DNA of 64,000 nt from Flavobacterium sp. CECT 9288 (GCF_918731615.1 NZ_OU957226.1:1550001-1614000), one strand, 5' to 3'. Shown: positions 45,167-56,320, counted from the stretch's first letter. Notes: generated by a model not told the origin, from the sequence alone. Translations and numbers: made by a program.

Positions 45167-46270
45167 ATGAACTTAAAAATAGCAGCACTTGCAGGAGATG
45201 GAATAGGACCAGAAGTAATTTTACAAGCCAAGAAAGCTTTGTATGCTATTGGTGTCGTTTTCGATCATGAATTTGTTTTTGAGGATGCCTTAATTGGGTC
45301 GATTGCAATAGAAAAGACGGGAAATCCATTACCGGAACAAACTTTAAATCTTTGTTTAAATACGGATGCCGTGTTATTTGGCGCCGTAGACGATACTGTT
45401 TCAAGTACTAAATTACGTCCTATTCAAGGTTTATTAAATCTGCGTCAAGCCCTCGGTTTATATGCAAACATTAGACCTGTAAAGCCTTATGCCGACTTAC
45501 TTGATTTGTCTCCATTAAAAAGAAAGATAATTGAAAATACTGATTTCATCATCTTTAGAGAAATATCAGGAGGATCGTATTTCAGTGAGAAAAAAAGCAA
45601 TGAAACAGGCACTTTTGCCTCTGATCTTTGCGAATACTCTGAAGAAGAAATTATCCGAATCAGTCATTTAGCTTTTCGAACTGCTCAAAAAAGAAACAAA
45701 AAATTAACCTTAGTTGACAAGGCAAATATATTAGAAACCTCGCGTTTGTGGCGCAAGGTTGTCACTGAACTAGCTGAAGGCTACCCAGACGTTGTTCTAG
45801 AATTTTTACTAGCGGATGCTGCTGCAATGCAAATCATAATTAATCCAAAACATTTTGATGTGATTTTAACAGAGAATTTATTTGGAGATATTTTATCTGA
45901 CGAAGCTAGTGTTATTACGGGTACAATTGGATTGTTACCATCGGCTTCTTTAGGAAGTTCATCGGCGCTTTTTGAACCCATTCATGGTTCTTTTCCAGAA
46001 GGAAAAAATAAAAACATTGCCAATCCTATTGCCTCAATTATTTCAGCAGCAATGTTATTAGAGCACTTTGGCTTGCATGCCGAATCATTAAAAGTGTACG
46101 AAGCGGTGCAAAAAGCAATTGAATTAAATGTAGTCACCGCTGATTTGAATCCGTATTCTAAATTCGGAACTAATGAAGTAGGCGATTTTATTGCAAATTA
46201 TATTCTTAGCAAAGACGATTTATATTTTAAGAGCGATAACGTGTACATCGGTCAGTCAACCATAGTTTAA
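45167..46270 (+). CDS. leuB: 3-isopropylmalate dehydrogenase
   Basis: 367 residues. Oxidative decarboxylation in leucine synthesis. The nucleotide-binding start [41 protein letters not shown] and [14 protein letters not shown] are clear; the C-terminal [27 protein letters not shown] and [20 protein letters not shown] give the metal and NAD sites. Gap to ilvD is 37 bases. Confidence 0.95.
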   Translation: MNLKIAALAGDGIGPEVILQAKKALYAIGVVFDHEFVFEDALIGSIAIEKTGNPLPEQTLNLCLNTDAVLFGAVDDTVSSTKLRPIQGLLNLRQALGLYANIRPVKPYADLLDLSPLKRKIIENTDFIIFREISGGSYFSEKKSNETGTFASDLCEYSEEEIIRISHLAFRTAQKRNKKLTLVDKANILETSRLWRKVVTELAEGYPDVVLEFLLADAAAMQIIINPKHFDVILTENLFGDILSDEASVITGTIGLLPSASLGSSSALFEPIHGSFPEGKNKNIANPIASIISAAMLLEHFGLHAESLKVYEAVQKAIELNVVTADLNPYSKFGTNEVGDFIANYILSKDDLYFKSDNVYIGQSTIV

Positions 46271-46307
46271 AACAAACAAAACTATTTTCAAAAACGAAAC
46301 ATCAATA

Positions 46308-47981
46308 ATGGAATTAAATAAATACAGCAAAACGATTACTCAAGACGAAACGCAACCTGCAGCGCAAGCCATGTTGTACGGAATTGGTTTAACTGAAGCT
46401 GATTTGAATAAAGCCCAAGTGGGTATAGTAAGTATGGGATATGAGGGAAATCCCTGTAACATGCATCTTAATGATTTAGCAAAAGACATTAAAACTGGGG
46501 TTTGGCAAGAAGATTTAGTAGGATTGATTTTTAATACAATCGGAGTGAGTGACGGAATGTCAAACGGTACCGATGGTATGCGTTTTTCATTGGTGTCTCG
46601 AGATGTTATTGCTGATTCTATCGAAACAGTTGTAGGAGCGCAGTGGTACGATGCCGTGATTGCCATTCCGGGTTGCGATAAAAATATGCCAGGTTCAGTT
46701 ATGGCAATGGGACGCCTTAATCGTCCTTCGATCATGGTGTACGGAGGTAGCATCCATTCTGGAAAATGGAAAGGAGAATCACTAAACATTGTATCGGCTT
46801 TTGAAGCCCTTGGGAAAAAGTTTAACAATACGATTTCACCTGAGGATTTCAAAGGTGTAATTCAAAATTCCTGTCCTGGTGCGGGTGCTTGTGGCGGAAT
46901 GTATACAGCAAACACCATGTCCTCAGCTATCGAAGCTTTGGGAATGAGTTTACCTTACAGCTCGTCGAATCCAGCTTTAAGCCCAGAAAAAAAGCAAGAA
47001 TGCCTTGATGCGGGCAAAGCCATTAAAATTCTGTTAGAAAAAGATATCAAACCTAAAGATATCATGACGCGCGAAGCCTTTGAAAATGCCATTACAATGG
47101 TAGCAGTTTTAGGCGGATCAACCAATGCTGTGATGCATTTAATCGCTATGGCGCATTCAGTAGATATCGAAATCACTTTGGATGATTTTCAAAGAATTAG
47201 TGACAAAACGCCTTTGCTTGCCGACTTAAAACCTAGCGGAAAATACCTCATGGAAGACCTTCATGCGGTAGGCGGAGTTCCTGCTGTCATGAAATATTTA
47301 TTAAAAGAAGGTCTATTACACGGACATTGTTTGACGGTTACGGGTAAAACTTTAGCCGAAAACTTAGCTTCTGTACCTGACTTAAATGATGGTCAAGATG
47401 TTATTCATAAAATTCAAAAAGCATTAAAAAGTACTGGAAATATTCAAATTTTATATGGAAATCTAGCTTCTGAAGGCTGTGTGGCTAAAATTAGCGGTAA
47501 CGAAGGCGAATATTTCGAAGGCGATGCTATTGTTTTTGAAAATGAGCATGATGTAATTAAAGGTGTCCGAAATGGAGAGGTTAAACCCGGAAATGTAGTC
47601 GTCATTAGATACTGCGGACCAAAAGGTGGGCCAGGAATGCCTGAAATGCTAAAACCTACGTCAGCCATTATGGGTGCAGGTTTAGGAAAAAGTGTTGCTT
47701 TGATTACAGATGGCAGATTTTCTGGTGGTTCGCACGGTTTTGTAGTAGGACATATTACTCCCGAAGCTTATGATGGTGGCGGTATTGCATTAGTTCAAAA
47801 TGGGGATATTATCACCATTGATGCAGTCAAAAACACCATCAATCTTAAAATTTCGGATGAGGAATTTGCAAATCGAAAATCACAATGGAAACAACCAGAA
47901 ACACCAATAAAAAAAGGTGTTTTACTAAAATATATTCGGTCAGTTTCAAGCGCCTCAACAGGTTGCGTAACTGATAAATAA
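46308..47981 (+). CDS. ilvD: Dihydroxy-acid dehydratase
   Basis: 557 residues. Third step of valine and isoleucine synthesis. Cys residues for the iron-sulfur cluster are in [13 protein letters not shown] and [16 protein letters not shown]. The C-terminal [21 protein letters not shown] and [21 protein letters not shown] are typical. Full length. Followed by a 136-base gap with inverted-repeat character before ilvB. Confidence 0.96.
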   Translation: MELNKYSKTITQDETQPAAQAMLYGIGLTEADLNKAQVGIVSMGYEGNPCNMHLNDLAKDIKTGVWQEDLVGLIFNTIGVSDGMSNGTDGMRFSLVSRDVIADSIETVVGAQWYDAVIAIPGCDKNMPGSVMAMGRLNRPSIMVYGGSIHSGKWKGESLNIVSAFEALGKKFNNTISPEDFKGVIQNSCPGAGACGGMYTANTMSSAIEALGMSLPYSSSNPALSPEKKQECLDAGKAIKILLEKDIKPKDIMTREAFENAITMVAVLGGSTNAVMHLIAMAHSVDIEITLDDFQRISDKTPLLADLKPSGKYLMEDLHAVGGVPAVMKYLLKEGLLHGHCLTVTGKTLAENLASVPDLNDGQDVIHKIQKALKSTGNIQILYGNLASEGCVAKISGNEGEYFEGDAIVFENEHDVIKGVRNGEVKPGNVVVIRYCGPKGGPGMPEMLKPTSAIMGAGLGKSVALITDGRFSGGSHGFVVGHITPEAYDGGGIALVQNGDIITIDAVKNTINLKISDEEFANRKSQWKQPETPIKKGVLLKYIRSVSSASTGCVTDK

Positions 47982-48117
47982 AAACCAATAGCAATTTCAA
48001 AAGGCAATATCAACAGTGTAATTATTTAATTGTTAGTATCACAAATTTTGAAATTGATATTGAAATTACTGTTGCTTCTGAAATTTATAAGAGGCAGCAG
48101 CTAAATAAAAATAGAAA
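47982..48117. repeat. Imperfect inverted repeat in the ilvD-ilvB gap
   Basis: Words such as GCAATTTCAA (47991-48000) and CAATATCAACAGTG (48005-48018) are partly mirrored by TTGAAATTGATATTGAAATT (48049-48068) and CTGTTG. Pairing is imperfect. It could be a diverged dispersed repeat or an RNA structure that tunes expression within the operon. Confidence 0.35.
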
Positions 48118-49812
48118 ATGGAAAATAATAAAATATCTGGTGCAGAAGCCGTTATAAAATGCTTGCTAGAAGAGGGCGTAGATGTAATTTACGGCTATCC
48201 TGGCGGAGCAATCATGCCGGTTTATGATGAACTATACAAATTTAAAGACGAATTACATCACGTATTGGTGCGTCACGAGCAAGGAGCTACGCACGCTGCA
48301 CAAGGATACGCACGCGCAACTGGTAAAGTAGGCGTTGCAATTGCGACTTCTGGCCCTGGAGCTACCAATTTAGTTACTGGAATTGCTGATGCTCAAATCG
48401 ATTCGACACCAATGGTTTGCATCACAGGTCAAGTTGGTAAACATTTATTGGGTTCGGATGCATTTCAAGAAACTGATATTATCGGAATTTCAACTCCAGT
48501 TACCAAATGGAATTACCAAATTACCGAAGCATCTGAAATCCCAGAAATAATAGCGAAAGCATTTTACATCGCCAAATCGGGTCGTCCTGGTCCGGTATTA
48601 ATTGACATTACCAAAAATGCGCAGTTTGATGAAATGGAATTCAGGTACAAAAAATGTACAAGTATTCGAAGTTATCATCCCAAACCAATACTTAATATAT
48701 ATAAGGTACAGGAAGCCGCAGCTTTAATTAATAACGCTAAAAAACCTTTTATTATTTGGGGTCAAGGTGTCATTTTGAGCCAAGCCGAAGCCGAATTAAA
48801 AGCTTTGGTAGAAAAATCAGGTATTCCAGCTGCATGGACTATTTTAGGTTTATCAGCATTACCAACTTCCCACCCGTTAAATGTAGGAATGGTAGGAATG
48901 CATGGTAATTACGGCCCCAATGTACTCACAAATGAATGTGATGTATTGATTGCTCTGGGAATGCGTTTTGATGACCGCGTAACCGGAAACCTTGCTACCT
49001 ATGCCAAGCAAGCCAAAATAATTCATTTTGAAATTGATCCAGCGGAAGTGGATAAAAACGTAAAAACAGATGTAGCCGTGGTAGCCGATTTGAAAGAATC
49101 TTTAACCGCTTTGCTACCGCTTATTGAAAACAATACGCATGATTCTTGGCACAATGAATTCAAAGCTAAATATGAAATTGAATTAGAAGCTGTCATAAAT
49201 GAGGAGTTGCAACCCAAGAAGGAAGGAATTTCAATGGGTGAAACGATCGAAATGATTAACAAACACTCAAAAGGAGATGCTATTTTGGTTTCGGATGTGG
49301 GGCAACACCAAATGTTTGCTTGCCGTTACGGGAAATTCAATTCTACCAAAAGTAATGTCACATCCGGTGGTCTAGGAACGATGGGATTTGCATTACCTGC
49401 GGCAATTGGAGCGAAAATGGGAATGCCAAATCGTGAAGTAGTAGCTATAATTGGTGATGGTGGATTTCAAATGACCATTCAAGAATTAGGAACTATTTTC
49501 CAGACCAAAGTTCCCGTTAAAATTGTGGTTTTGAACAATGAGTTTTTAGGAATGGTCCGTCAGTGGCAGCAATTGTTTTTTGACAAAAGATACGCTTCTA
49601 CCGAAATGATCAATCCAAATTTTATTGCTATTGCCGAAGGCTATTACATAAAAGCAAAAAAAGTCACTAAAAGAGAAGATTTAGATAGCGCTGTCGCAGA
49701 AATGTTAGCATCACCAGATTCTTATTTCTTAGAAGTGATGGTTGAAAAAGAAAATAATGTATTCCCAATGATCCCAACAGGAGCATCGGTATCGGACATT
49801 CGTTTGTCCTAA
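48118..49812 (+). CDS. ilvB: Acetolactate synthase large subunit
   Basis: 564 residues. Thiamine diphosphate enzyme joining two pyruvates or pyruvate and 2-oxobutyrate. GYPGGAIMPVYDEL and RHEQGATHAAQGYARATGK carry the catalytic Glu; the middle FAD-binding part includes GMVGMHGNYGPN; the C-terminal GDGGFQMTIQELGTI...VLNN motif binds thiamine diphosphate. Full length; partner IlvN follows. Confidence 0.96.
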   Translation: MENNKISGAEAVIKCLLEEGVDVIYGYPGGAIMPVYDELYKFKDELHHVLVRHEQGATHAAQGYARATGKVGVAIATSGPGATNLVTGIADAQIDSTPMVCITGQVGKHLLGSDAFQETDIIGISTPVTKWNYQITEASEIPEIIAKAFYIAKSGRPGPVLIDITKNAQFDEMEFRYKKCTSIRSYHPKPILNIYKVQEAAALINNAKKPFIIWGQGVILSQAEAELKALVEKSGIPAAWTILGLSALPTSHPLNVGMVGMHGNYGPNVLTNECDVLIALGMRFDDRVTGNLATYAKQAKIIHFEIDPAEVDKNVKTDVAVVADLKESLTALLPLIENNTHDSWHNEFKAKYEIELEAVINEELQPKKEGISMGETIEMINKHSKGDAILVSDVGQHQMFACRYGKFNSTKSNVTSGGLGTMGFALPAAIGAKMGMPNREVVAIIGDGGFQMTIQELGTIFQTKVPVKIVVLNNEFLGMVRQWQQLFFDKRYASTEMINPNFIAIAEGYYIKAKKVTKREDLDSAVAEMLASPDSYFLEVMVEKENNVFPMIPTGASVSDIRLS

Positions 49813-49815
49813 ATA

Positions 49816-49897
49816 GTTTAAAGTTTGGAGTTTAAAGTTGTTAGAACCTGAAAATAATGTTGCGCAACTTTAAACTTTAAACGCATAAACTTTAAAC
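49816..49897. repeat. Inverted TTTAAAGTTT-type repeat in the ilvB-ilvN gap
   Basis: Left arm 49816-49840 (GTTTAAAGTTTGG...TTTAAAGTTG) and right arm 49865-49897 (CAACTTTAAACTTTAAAC and CATAAACTTTAAAC) can pair. Shares GTTTAAAGTTTAAAG with 38086-38100. Confidence 0.5.
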
Positions 49898-49907
49898 ATA
49901 AAAAAAA

Positions 49908-50426
49908 ATGGAAAATAAAACATTTACCATCTCCGTATATTCAGAGAACAACGTGGGTTTATTGAACAGAATATCAGGTATATTCTTAAAACGCCACATC
50001 AATATTTTAAGTTTAAACGTGTCTGAATCCGAAATTGAAAACGTGTCTCGATTTATAATCGTGGTAAACACTACTGAAAAATGGGTACATAATATTGTGG
50101 GTCAAATTGAAAAACAAATTGAAGTAATCAAGGCGTTTTACCACGTTGACGAAGAAACAATTTTTCTTGAAAACGCGCTTTTCAAAATAGAATCCAGTTT
50201 ACTTTTTGACGAAAAACAAATTCAAAATATTATCAAAGAAAGTCATTCTGAAATTGTGACTGTAGCACGTGATTTTTTTGTGATTTCAAAATCAGGACAA
50301 CGTGCTGAAATTCAAGATTTATACGAAAAGCTTCGTCCATTTGGAATCATGCAATTTGTTCGGTCAGGCCGAATTTCAGTCTCTAAAGAAAAAATGCAAA
50401 TTTCAGCTATGCTAGAGCAATTATAA
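49908..50426 (+). CDS. ilvN: Acetolactate synthase small (regulatory) subunit
   Basis: 172 residues. N-terminal ACT domain: FTISVYSENNVGLLNRISGIFLKRHINILSLNVS, with the valine-binding loop, followed by the ALS_ss_C domain ending at residue 172. Normal length for the ilvN/ilvH group. Stabilises IlvB and gives valine feedback. Gap to ilvC is 52 bases. Confidence 0.93.
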   Translation: MENKTFTISVYSENNVGLLNRISGIFLKRHINILSLNVSESEIENVSRFIIVVNTTEKWVHNIVGQIEKQIEVIKAFYHVDEETIFLENALFKIESSLLFDEKQIQNIIKESHSEIVTVARDFFVISKSGQRAEIQDLYEKLRPFGIMQFVRSGRISVSKEKMQISAMLEQL

Positions 50427-50478
50427 TTGATCAAAAAAAACATAAAACTAAACCTATACTTTTCTTAAAAAATAAAAA

Positions 50479-51948
50479 ATGGCAAATTATTTCAACTCAC
50501 TACCACTTCGATTACAATTAGAACAATTAGGCGTTTGCGAATTCATGGACCAATCTGAATTTTCAGACGGTATCAATGCATTGGCAGGCAAAAAGGTTGT
50601 AATTGTGGGGTGTGGAGCCCAAGGTTTAAACCAAGGCTTGAATATGAGAGACTCCGGTTTAGATATTTCATACGCCTTACGTGCGGATGCAATTGCAGAA
50701 AAAAGAGCCTCTTTTAACAACGCATTCGATCACGGATTTACGGTTGGCACGTACGAAGAATTAATTCCAACTGCTGATTTGGTTTGTAATCTAACACCAG
50801 ATAAGCAACACACAGCTGTAGTAACTGCTATTATGCCTTTGATGAAAAAGGGAGCTACTTTGGCGTATTCACATGGTTTTAATATTGTAGAAGAAGGAAT
50901 GCAAATTCGCAAGGATATCACAGTTATCATGTGTGCTCCAAAATGTCCTGGATCAGAAGTTCGTGAAGAGTACAAGCGTGGTTTTGGTGTACCAACTCTA
51001 ATTGCAGTACATCCCGAAAATGATCCAGAAAATGTAGGTTTGGCTCAAGCCAAAGCTTATGCAGTAGCTACAGGAGGTCATAGAGCAGGAGTTTTGCTTT
51101 CCTCTTTCGTAGCGGAAGTAAAGTCTGATTTAATGGGTGAACAAACCATTTTGTGTGGCATGTTGCAAACCGGATCTATTTTGTGTTTTGATAAAATGGT
51201 GGAAGAGGGTATTGAGCCTGCTTATGCCTCGAAACTAATTCAGTACGGCTGGGAAACGATTACTGAAGCTCTAAAACATGGCGGAATTACAAACATGATG
51301 GATCGTCTTTCTAATCCTGCTAAAATTGAAGCTTTTCGTTTGGCCGATGAGCTAAAAGAAATCATGCGCCCGTTATTTCAAAAGCACATGGATGATATCA
51401 TTTCGGGTGAATTTTCAAAAAACATGATGATTGACTGGGCAAATGATGATGTAAATCTTTTAACTTGGAGAGCGGCAACGGCTCAAACTAATTTTGAAAA
51501 AACAGCTCCAACTGCAGCTCATATTTCGGAGCAAGAATATTTTGATCATGGTACTTTACTAATTGCGATGGTGAAGGCAGGAGTAGAATTGGCTTTTGAG
51601 ACTATGACCGAATCTGGAATTATCGAAGAATCTGCATATTACGAATCATTGCATGAATTGCCTTTGATTGCAAATACTGTTGCTCGAAAAAAATTATATG
51701 AAATGAACCGAATCATTTCTGACACAGCAGAGTATGGTTGTTATTTATTTGATCACGCTTGCAAACCATTATTGGGTGATTTTATGAAAACCGTAAATAC
51801 AAATGTAATTGGTAAATCATTTGCAACTTCAAACGGAGTTGATAACAGCGTATTGATTGCGGTAAATAAAACCATTAGACAACATCCAATTGAAGAAGTT
51901 GGGGAATGGCTTCGTACTTCTATGACTGCTATGAAAAAAATAGGATAG
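50479..51948 (+). CDS. ilvC: Ketol-acid reductoisomerase, class II
   Basis: 489 residues, the long class II type with duplicated knotted domain, as in E. coli and plants. Rossmann start [31 protein letters not shown]; metal-binding residues lie in [23 protein letters not shown] and the second repeat [17 protein letters not shown]. Converts acetolactate to 2,3-dihydroxyisovalerate with NADPH. Last gene of the operon; no T-rich terminator was recognised after it. Confidence 0.95.
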   Translation: MANYFNSLPLRLQLEQLGVCEFMDQSEFSDGINALAGKKVVIVGCGAQGLNQGLNMRDSGLDISYALRADAIAEKRASFNNAFDHGFTVGTYEELIPTADLVCNLTPDKQHTAVVTAIMPLMKKGATLAYSHGFNIVEEGMQIRKDITVIMCAPKCPGSEVREEYKRGFGVPTLIAVHPENDPENVGLAQAKAYAVATGGHRAGVLLSSFVAEVKSDLMGEQTILCGMLQTGSILCFDKMVEEGIEPAYASKLIQYGWETITEALKHGGITNMMDRLSNPAKIEAFRLADELKEIMRPLFQKHMDDIISGEFSKNMMIDWANDDVNLLTWRAATAQTNFEKTAPTAAHISEQEYFDHGTLLIAMVKAGVELAFETMTESGIIEESAYYESLHELPLIANTVARKKLYEMNRIISDTAEYGCYLFDHACKPLLGDFMKTVNTNVIGKSFATSNGVDNSVLIAVNKTIRQHPIEEVGEWLRTSMTAMKKIG

Positions 51949-52070
51949 CTTCAATATAATTTACCACATATGAGGATGTGGCGGGATTGGCATTATATCA
52001 TTTATTATAATAATATCTTGAGTTAGTTAAAAAGTGTTACAATGATCAACAGATATGGATGCTTTTACAT

Positions 52071-52103
52071 TCACTTAACTTTGATTTTTTCAAAGTTAAG
52101 TGA
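52071..52103. repeat. Perfect 14-base-pair inverted repeat
   Basis: TCACTTAACTTTGA (52071-52084), loop TTTTT, TCAAAGTTAAGTGA (52090-52103). No T run follows, and the stem is AT-rich, so it is not a typical terminator. Confidence 0.7.
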
Positions 52104-52209
52104 GGCAATCCCATTATTAATCAAAAAATGAATTTTGGGAACTTAATTCATTTTATGATTAGTATTGAATCCTTTTGTGAATCGTTTTCTTAAACTTTAG
52201 AAAACGCTT

Positions 52210-52243
52210 TTGAAAAAAAATTAATTGTTTTTATATATTTTTG
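52210..52243 (+). promoter_or_regulatory. Candidate acs promoter
   Basis: TTG (52210-52212), 23 bases, TATTTTTG (52236-52243). Leader to the acs ATG is about 190 bases. Confidence 0.45.
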
Positions 52244-52439
52244 TTTGCAACTAGGCGCGAAGATTTTTTCTTTTGTGCCTTTTTGTATACTTGAACTTTT
52301 ATTCAAAATCAATTAAAACAAGTTAATTGCTAATAAAATCAGTCTAAATTTTTCACTTTTACTTTTTTTTAGCAGTATTTATGATTTAAATAATTTTCTC
52401 AATAGACATAGATTTAATACTTTTATAAAAAATTACACT

Positions 52440-54347
52440 ATGAGTTACTACAAAATTGACAATCTAGAACAATACTTCAAGCATTATAATAAATCAGTAC
52501 GTGAACCTAGAAAATTTTGGGGAAAAATAGCCGAAGAAAATTTTACATGGTACCAGCAATGGGATAAGGTTGTTGAGTTTAATATGGCCGAAGCCGATAT
52601 AAAATGGTTCACCGAAGCTAAGGTTAATATTGTTAAAAATTGTATCGATAGGCACTTGGCCAAAAGAGGCGAAAAAACCGCTATAATTTTTGAACCAAAT
52701 AATCCAGATGAAGAAGCTCTGCATATAACCTATAATGAGTTACACCAAAGAGTGTGTAAAATGGCTAATGTTTTGCGTGAACAAGGCATCAAAAAAGGAG
52801 ATCGCGTTTGTATTTATCTACCAATGATTCCTGAGTTAGCTGTTTCAGTTCTTGCTTGTGCTCGTATTGGTGCAATTCACTCTGTAGTTTTTGCTGGATT
52901 TTCAGCATCGGCAGTAGCCAGTCGTATTAATGATAGTTCTTGCAAAATGGTGATAACGGCTGACGGTGGTTTTAGAGGAAACAAAACAATAGACTTGAAA
53001 AGTATTATTGATGAAGCAATAGAGAAGTGTACATCTGTCGAAAAAGTTTTAGTTGCCAAAAGAATTCATTCTAATGTTACTATGGTTGAAGATCGTGATC
53101 AATGGCTTCAACCATTATTAGATCAAGCCTCAGACAATAATGTTGCCGAAATAATGGATGCCGAAGATCCTTTATTCATTTTATACACATCTGGTTCTAC
53201 TGGAAAACCAAAAGGAATGGTACATACCACAGCGGGTTACATGGTGTATACGGCGTATACTTTCAAAAATGTTTTTAACTACGAAGAAAGTGATGTGTTC
53301 TGGTGCACGGCTGATATCGGTTGGATCACGGGTCATTCCTATATACTTTACGGACCATTATTGAACGGTGCAACGACCGTTATTTTTGAAGGAGTTCCTT
53401 CTTATCCTGACTTTAGTCGTTTTTGGGAGGTAATCGAAAAACATAAAATCACTCAATTTTATACCGCGCCAACTGCCATTCGTTCTTTGGCGAAAGAAAA
53501 TATAGAATTTGTACAAAAATATCCTTTAAAATCTTTAAAAGTAATTGGTTCTGTTGGAGAACCTATCAATGAAGAGGCTTGGCACTGGTACAACGATCAT
53601 GTTGGGGACAAAAGATGTCCAGTTGTAGATACTTGGTGGCAAACAGAAACAGGAGGAATTATGATTGCACCAATTGCTTTTGTAACGCCCACAAAACCAA
53701 CTTATGCAACTTTGCCTCTTCCTGGAGTTCAAGCGGTATTAATGGATGACAAGCGCAACGAAATTGAAGGCAATCAAGTCGTTGGAAGTTTGTGTATCAA
53801 ATTTCCTTGGCCAGGAATTGCCAGAACAATTTGGGGCGATCATCAAAGATATAAAGACACGTATTTTTCTGCATTTCCAGGTAAGTTTTTTACTGGTGAT
53901 GGTGCTTTGCGTGACGAAGTAGGATATTACAGAATTACTGGAAGAGTTGATGATGTGGTTATTGTATCGGGGCATAATTTGGGGACAGCTCCAATTGAGG
54001 ATGCAATTAATGAACATCCTGCGGTAGCTGAATCAGCAATTGTAGGCTTTCCGCATGATATTAAAGGAAATGCTTTGTACGGTTTTGTTATTTTAAAAGA
54101 AACTGGGGAAACGCGTAATAAAGAAAATTTAAGTAAAGAAATCAATCAGCATATTTCAGATCATATCGGACCTATTGCTAAGTTGGATAAAATTCAGTTT
54201 GTTTCTGGTTTACCAAAAACGCGCTCTGGAAAAATTATGAGGCGAATTTTACGTAAAATTGCCGAAGGAGATTATTCTAACTTTGGTGACATTACAACTT
54301 TATTAAATCCTGAAATTGTTGAAGAAATTAAAGAAGGAAAAGTTTAA
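52440..54347 (+). CDS. acs: Acetyl-CoA synthetase
   Basis: 635 residues, full length. Adenylates acetate and transfers it to CoA. Signature YTSGSTGKPKGMVHTT, the acyl-binding region WWQTETGGIMIAP, VSGHNLGTAPIEDAI and the C-terminal LPKTRSGKIMRRILRKIAEG, whose Lys is the acetylation/catalytic residue. Followed by a terminator, so it is not co-transcribed with the lipid cluster that starts 130 bases later. Confidence 0.97.
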   Translation: MSYYKIDNLEQYFKHYNKSVREPRKFWGKIAEENFTWYQQWDKVVEFNMAEADIKWFTEAKVNIVKNCIDRHLAKRGEKTAIIFEPNNPDEEALHITYNELHQRVCKMANVLREQGIKKGDRVCIYLPMIPELAVSVLACARIGAIHSVVFAGFSASAVASRINDSSCKMVITADGGFRGNKTIDLKSIIDEAIEKCTSVEKVLVAKRIHSNVTMVEDRDQWLQPLLDQASDNNVAEIMDAEDPLFILYTSGSTGKPKGMVHTTAGYMVYTAYTFKNVFNYEESDVFWCTADIGWITGHSYILYGPLLNGATTVIFEGVPSYPDFSRFWEVIEKHKITQFYTAPTAIRSLAKENIEFVQKYPLKSLKVIGSVGEPINEEAWHWYNDHVGDKRCPVVDTWWQTETGGIMIAPIAFVTPTKPTYATLPLPGVQAVLMDDKRNEIEGNQVVGSLCIKFPWPGIARTIWGDHQRYKDTYFSAFPGKFFTGDGALRDEVGYYRITGRVDDVVIVSGHNLGTAPIEDAINEHPAVAESAIVGFPHDIKGNALYGFVILKETGETRNKENLSKEINQHISDHIGPIAKLDKIQFVSGLPKTRSGKIMRRILRKIAEGDYSNFGDITTLLNPEIVEEIKEGKV

Positions 54348-54357
54348 ATATAAGAAT

Positions 54358-54385
54358 AGCCGTTTTATTTTAAAGCGGCTTTTTT
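54358..54385 (+). terminator. Terminator after acs
   Basis: 9-base-pair stem, 54358-54366 with 54372-54380 (one G-T pair), 5-base loop, then a run of T. Confidence 0.82.
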
Positions 54386-54478
54386 TTGTTGCTCTATTTT
54401 TTTAGACCATAATTATGTAAGTTTTTTTAAGTTTTATATAGCAAATGGTAATAAACTTATCCATAAATTTACTTCCAG

Positions 54479-55609
54479 ATGAAAGACAAAGAAGTACTTA
54501 TTATTGGTGGTGGTTTAGCTGGTTTGACTGCTGCAATTCATTTGTCTAAAAATGGACTTCAAGTAACGGTTATTGAAAAAAATGGTTTTCCAAAACATAA
54601 AGTTTGTGGAGAATATATTTCTAACGAAGTTTTACCTTATTTCAACTGGCTTGGTCTTGACCTATCTCATTTAAATCCTACACATATTACTATTCTTGAA
54701 TTTTCAACATCAAGTGGAAAAACTATTAAAAGTAATCTCCCGCTTGGAGGTTTTGGCATTAGTCGTTTTGCATTGGATTATTACTTGTATCAAAAAGCAA
54801 TCAAAAATGGTTGTACCTTTTTGCAAGATACTGTAGAGGAAATTGTCTATTCAAACAATGAATTTAATGTTAGAACAGTAAATAATAGTATTTTAAAATC
54901 TGAAATTGTTATTGGTGCTTTTGGTAAACGTTCTAATATTGACCAAAAAATGAACCGGGATTTCATAACTAAAAAGTCTCATTGGTTGGCAGTTAAGGCG
55001 CATTATAAGGGTGATTTCCCTAATGATTTAGTAGGGCTTCATAATTTCAAAGGTGGATATTGTGGCGTCTCTAAAGTGGAAAATGATAGTATTAATATAT
55101 GTTATCTTGCAGATTATGATACATTTAAAAAATATAAAAATATTGAAGAGTTTCAAAGTCATGTTCTAAAGCAAAACCCTCATTTGAACGAAATTTTCAA
55201 AAAAACAAAAATGCTTTTTGAAAAACCATTAACGATAAGCCAAGTATCGTTTGAAAAAAAACAAGCTGTTGAGAATCATATTTTAATGATTGGAGATACT
55301 GCAGGACTTATTCATCCTTTATGCGGCAACGGAATGGCAATGGCAATTCATAGTGCTAAAATTGTTTCAGAATTAGTTGATAAATACTATACCAGTGAAA
55401 TTAAATCTCGAGAAAAATTAGAAGAAGAATACATACAGGAATGGAATTTCAACTTTAAAGATCGACTAAAAATGGGTCGGTTTTTATCAAATATTTTGCA
55501 AAACCAAAAACTTTCAGGGGTATTAATGCGTTTATTAAGTATATTTCCTTTTTTATTACCTAAAATAATTAAAAAAACACACGGAAAACCAATCCTTTTA
55601 CAATCTTAA
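54479..55609 (+). CDS. FAD-dependent oxidoreductase, geranylgeranyl-reductase-like (cluster gene 1)
   Basis: 376 residues. FAD-binding GGGLAG at 10-15 and the distal flavin motif GDTAGLIHPLCGNGMAMA at 272-289 place it in the geranylgeranyl reductase/flavin monooxygenase group. The intermediate CGEY (43-46) is characteristic. The stop is directly joined to the methyltransferase ATG (0 bases). In the Streptomyces srs operon the third enzyme is a flavin hydroxylase acting on a type III PKS phenol; the same role is inferred here. It could equally reduce double bonds in a lipid. Confidence 0.85.
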   Translation: MKDKEVLIIGGGLAGLTAAIHLSKNGLQVTVIEKNGFPKHKVCGEYISNEVLPYFNWLGLDLSHLNPTHITILEFSTSSGKTIKSNLPLGGFGISRFALDYYLYQKAIKNGCTFLQDTVEEIVYSNNEFNVRTVNNSILKSEIVIGAFGKRSNIDQKMNRDFITKKSHWLAVKAHYKGDFPNDLVGLHNFKGGYCGVSKVENDSINICYLADYDTFKKYKNIEEFQSHVLKQNPHLNEIFKKTKMLFEKPLTISQVSFEKKQAVENHILMIGDTAGLIHPLCGNGMAMAIHSAKIVSELVDKYYTSEIKSREKLEEEYIQEWNFNFKDRLKMGRFLSNILQNQKLSGVLMRLLSIFPFLLPKIIKKTHGKPILLQS

Positions 55610-56320
55610 ATGGCATTAAATACTAAGTATAGAACTGATAAACCAGAAATAATGGACGATTTTGCCTTAGAAGGCGAGATTTTACGTGATGCTTTAGACA
55701 AAATAGCAAAAATTAATCAACTATTAGGTGGAAATAAGTTAACGTTAAAAGGAGTACAAGAACTTCTTAAACAATCTAAAAAAGAAGAAGTTACAATTGT
55801 GGATGTAGGTTGTGGCAATGGTGATATGCTGCGAACTTTAGCTGATTTTGGCATTAGTAACAAACTAAATTTTAAGTTGATAGGTATTGATGCTAACAAT
55901 TTTACAATTTCTCATGCAATACAATTATCAGAAAAATATACGAATATCAGTTATCGGTGTGAAGATATTTTTAAGGATTCTTTTAAGGAATTAAAATACG
56001 ATATTGTCTTGTGCACATTAACATTACATCATTTCAAAAACCATGAAATTGAAGATTTATTAAAAGTTTTCTATAAGAATTCATCGATAGGAATTGTAAT
56101 TAATGATTTACATCGAAGTCCAATTGCATACCGCTTATTTCAAGCATTATGTTTCGTGTTTCAATTAAATGATATGTCTAGAGAGGATGGATTAACTTCG
56201 ATTTTAAGAGGTTTTAAAAAAGAAGAATTAGTAGATTTCTCAAAAAAATTAAATTTTAAAAGGTATACAATTCACTGGCGATGGGCTTTTAGATACCAAT
56301 GGATAATTTCAAAAATATGA
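55610..56320 (+). CDS. SAM-dependent methyltransferase (cluster gene 2)
   Basis: 236 residues. The SAM motif IVDVGCGNGDML is at about 63-74, LIGIDANNF follows as motif post-I, and the CTLTLHHF acidic/aromatic segment is motif III. It overlaps the type III PKS start by 4 bases (ATGA). A methyltransferase accompanies type III PKS in other phenolic lipid operons, where it O-methylates the ring. Substrate not proven. Confidence 0.88.
   Translation: MALNTKYRTDKPEIMDDFALEGEILRDALDKIAKINQLLGGNKLTLKGVQELLKQSKKEEVTIVDVGCGNGDMLRTLADFGISNKLNFKLIGIDANNFTISHAIQLSEKYTNISYRCEDIFKDSFKELKYDIVLCTLTLHHFKNHEIEDLLKVFYKNSSIGIVINDLHRSPIAYRLFQALCFVFQLNDMSREDGLTSILRGFKKEELVDFSKKLNFKRYTIHWRWAFRYQWIISKI

Larger units (their letters stand above)
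51949..52439. other. Structured gap between ilvC and acs (491 bases)
   Basis: No coding frame was seen. It contains a small hairpin CCACAT-ATGAGG-ATGTGG (51964-51981), a perfect 14-base-pair hairpin (52071-52103), flanking GGGATTG (51983-51989) and CAATCCC (52107-52113) that could pair around it, the acs promoter, and a leader of about 190 bases. Candidate site for an untranslated RNA or a long regulatory leader. Confidence 0.45.

Noticed and set aside
52071..52103. Rho-independent terminator of the ilv operon
   Set aside because: AT-rich stem and no T run after it on either strand; listed as an inverted repeat instead.
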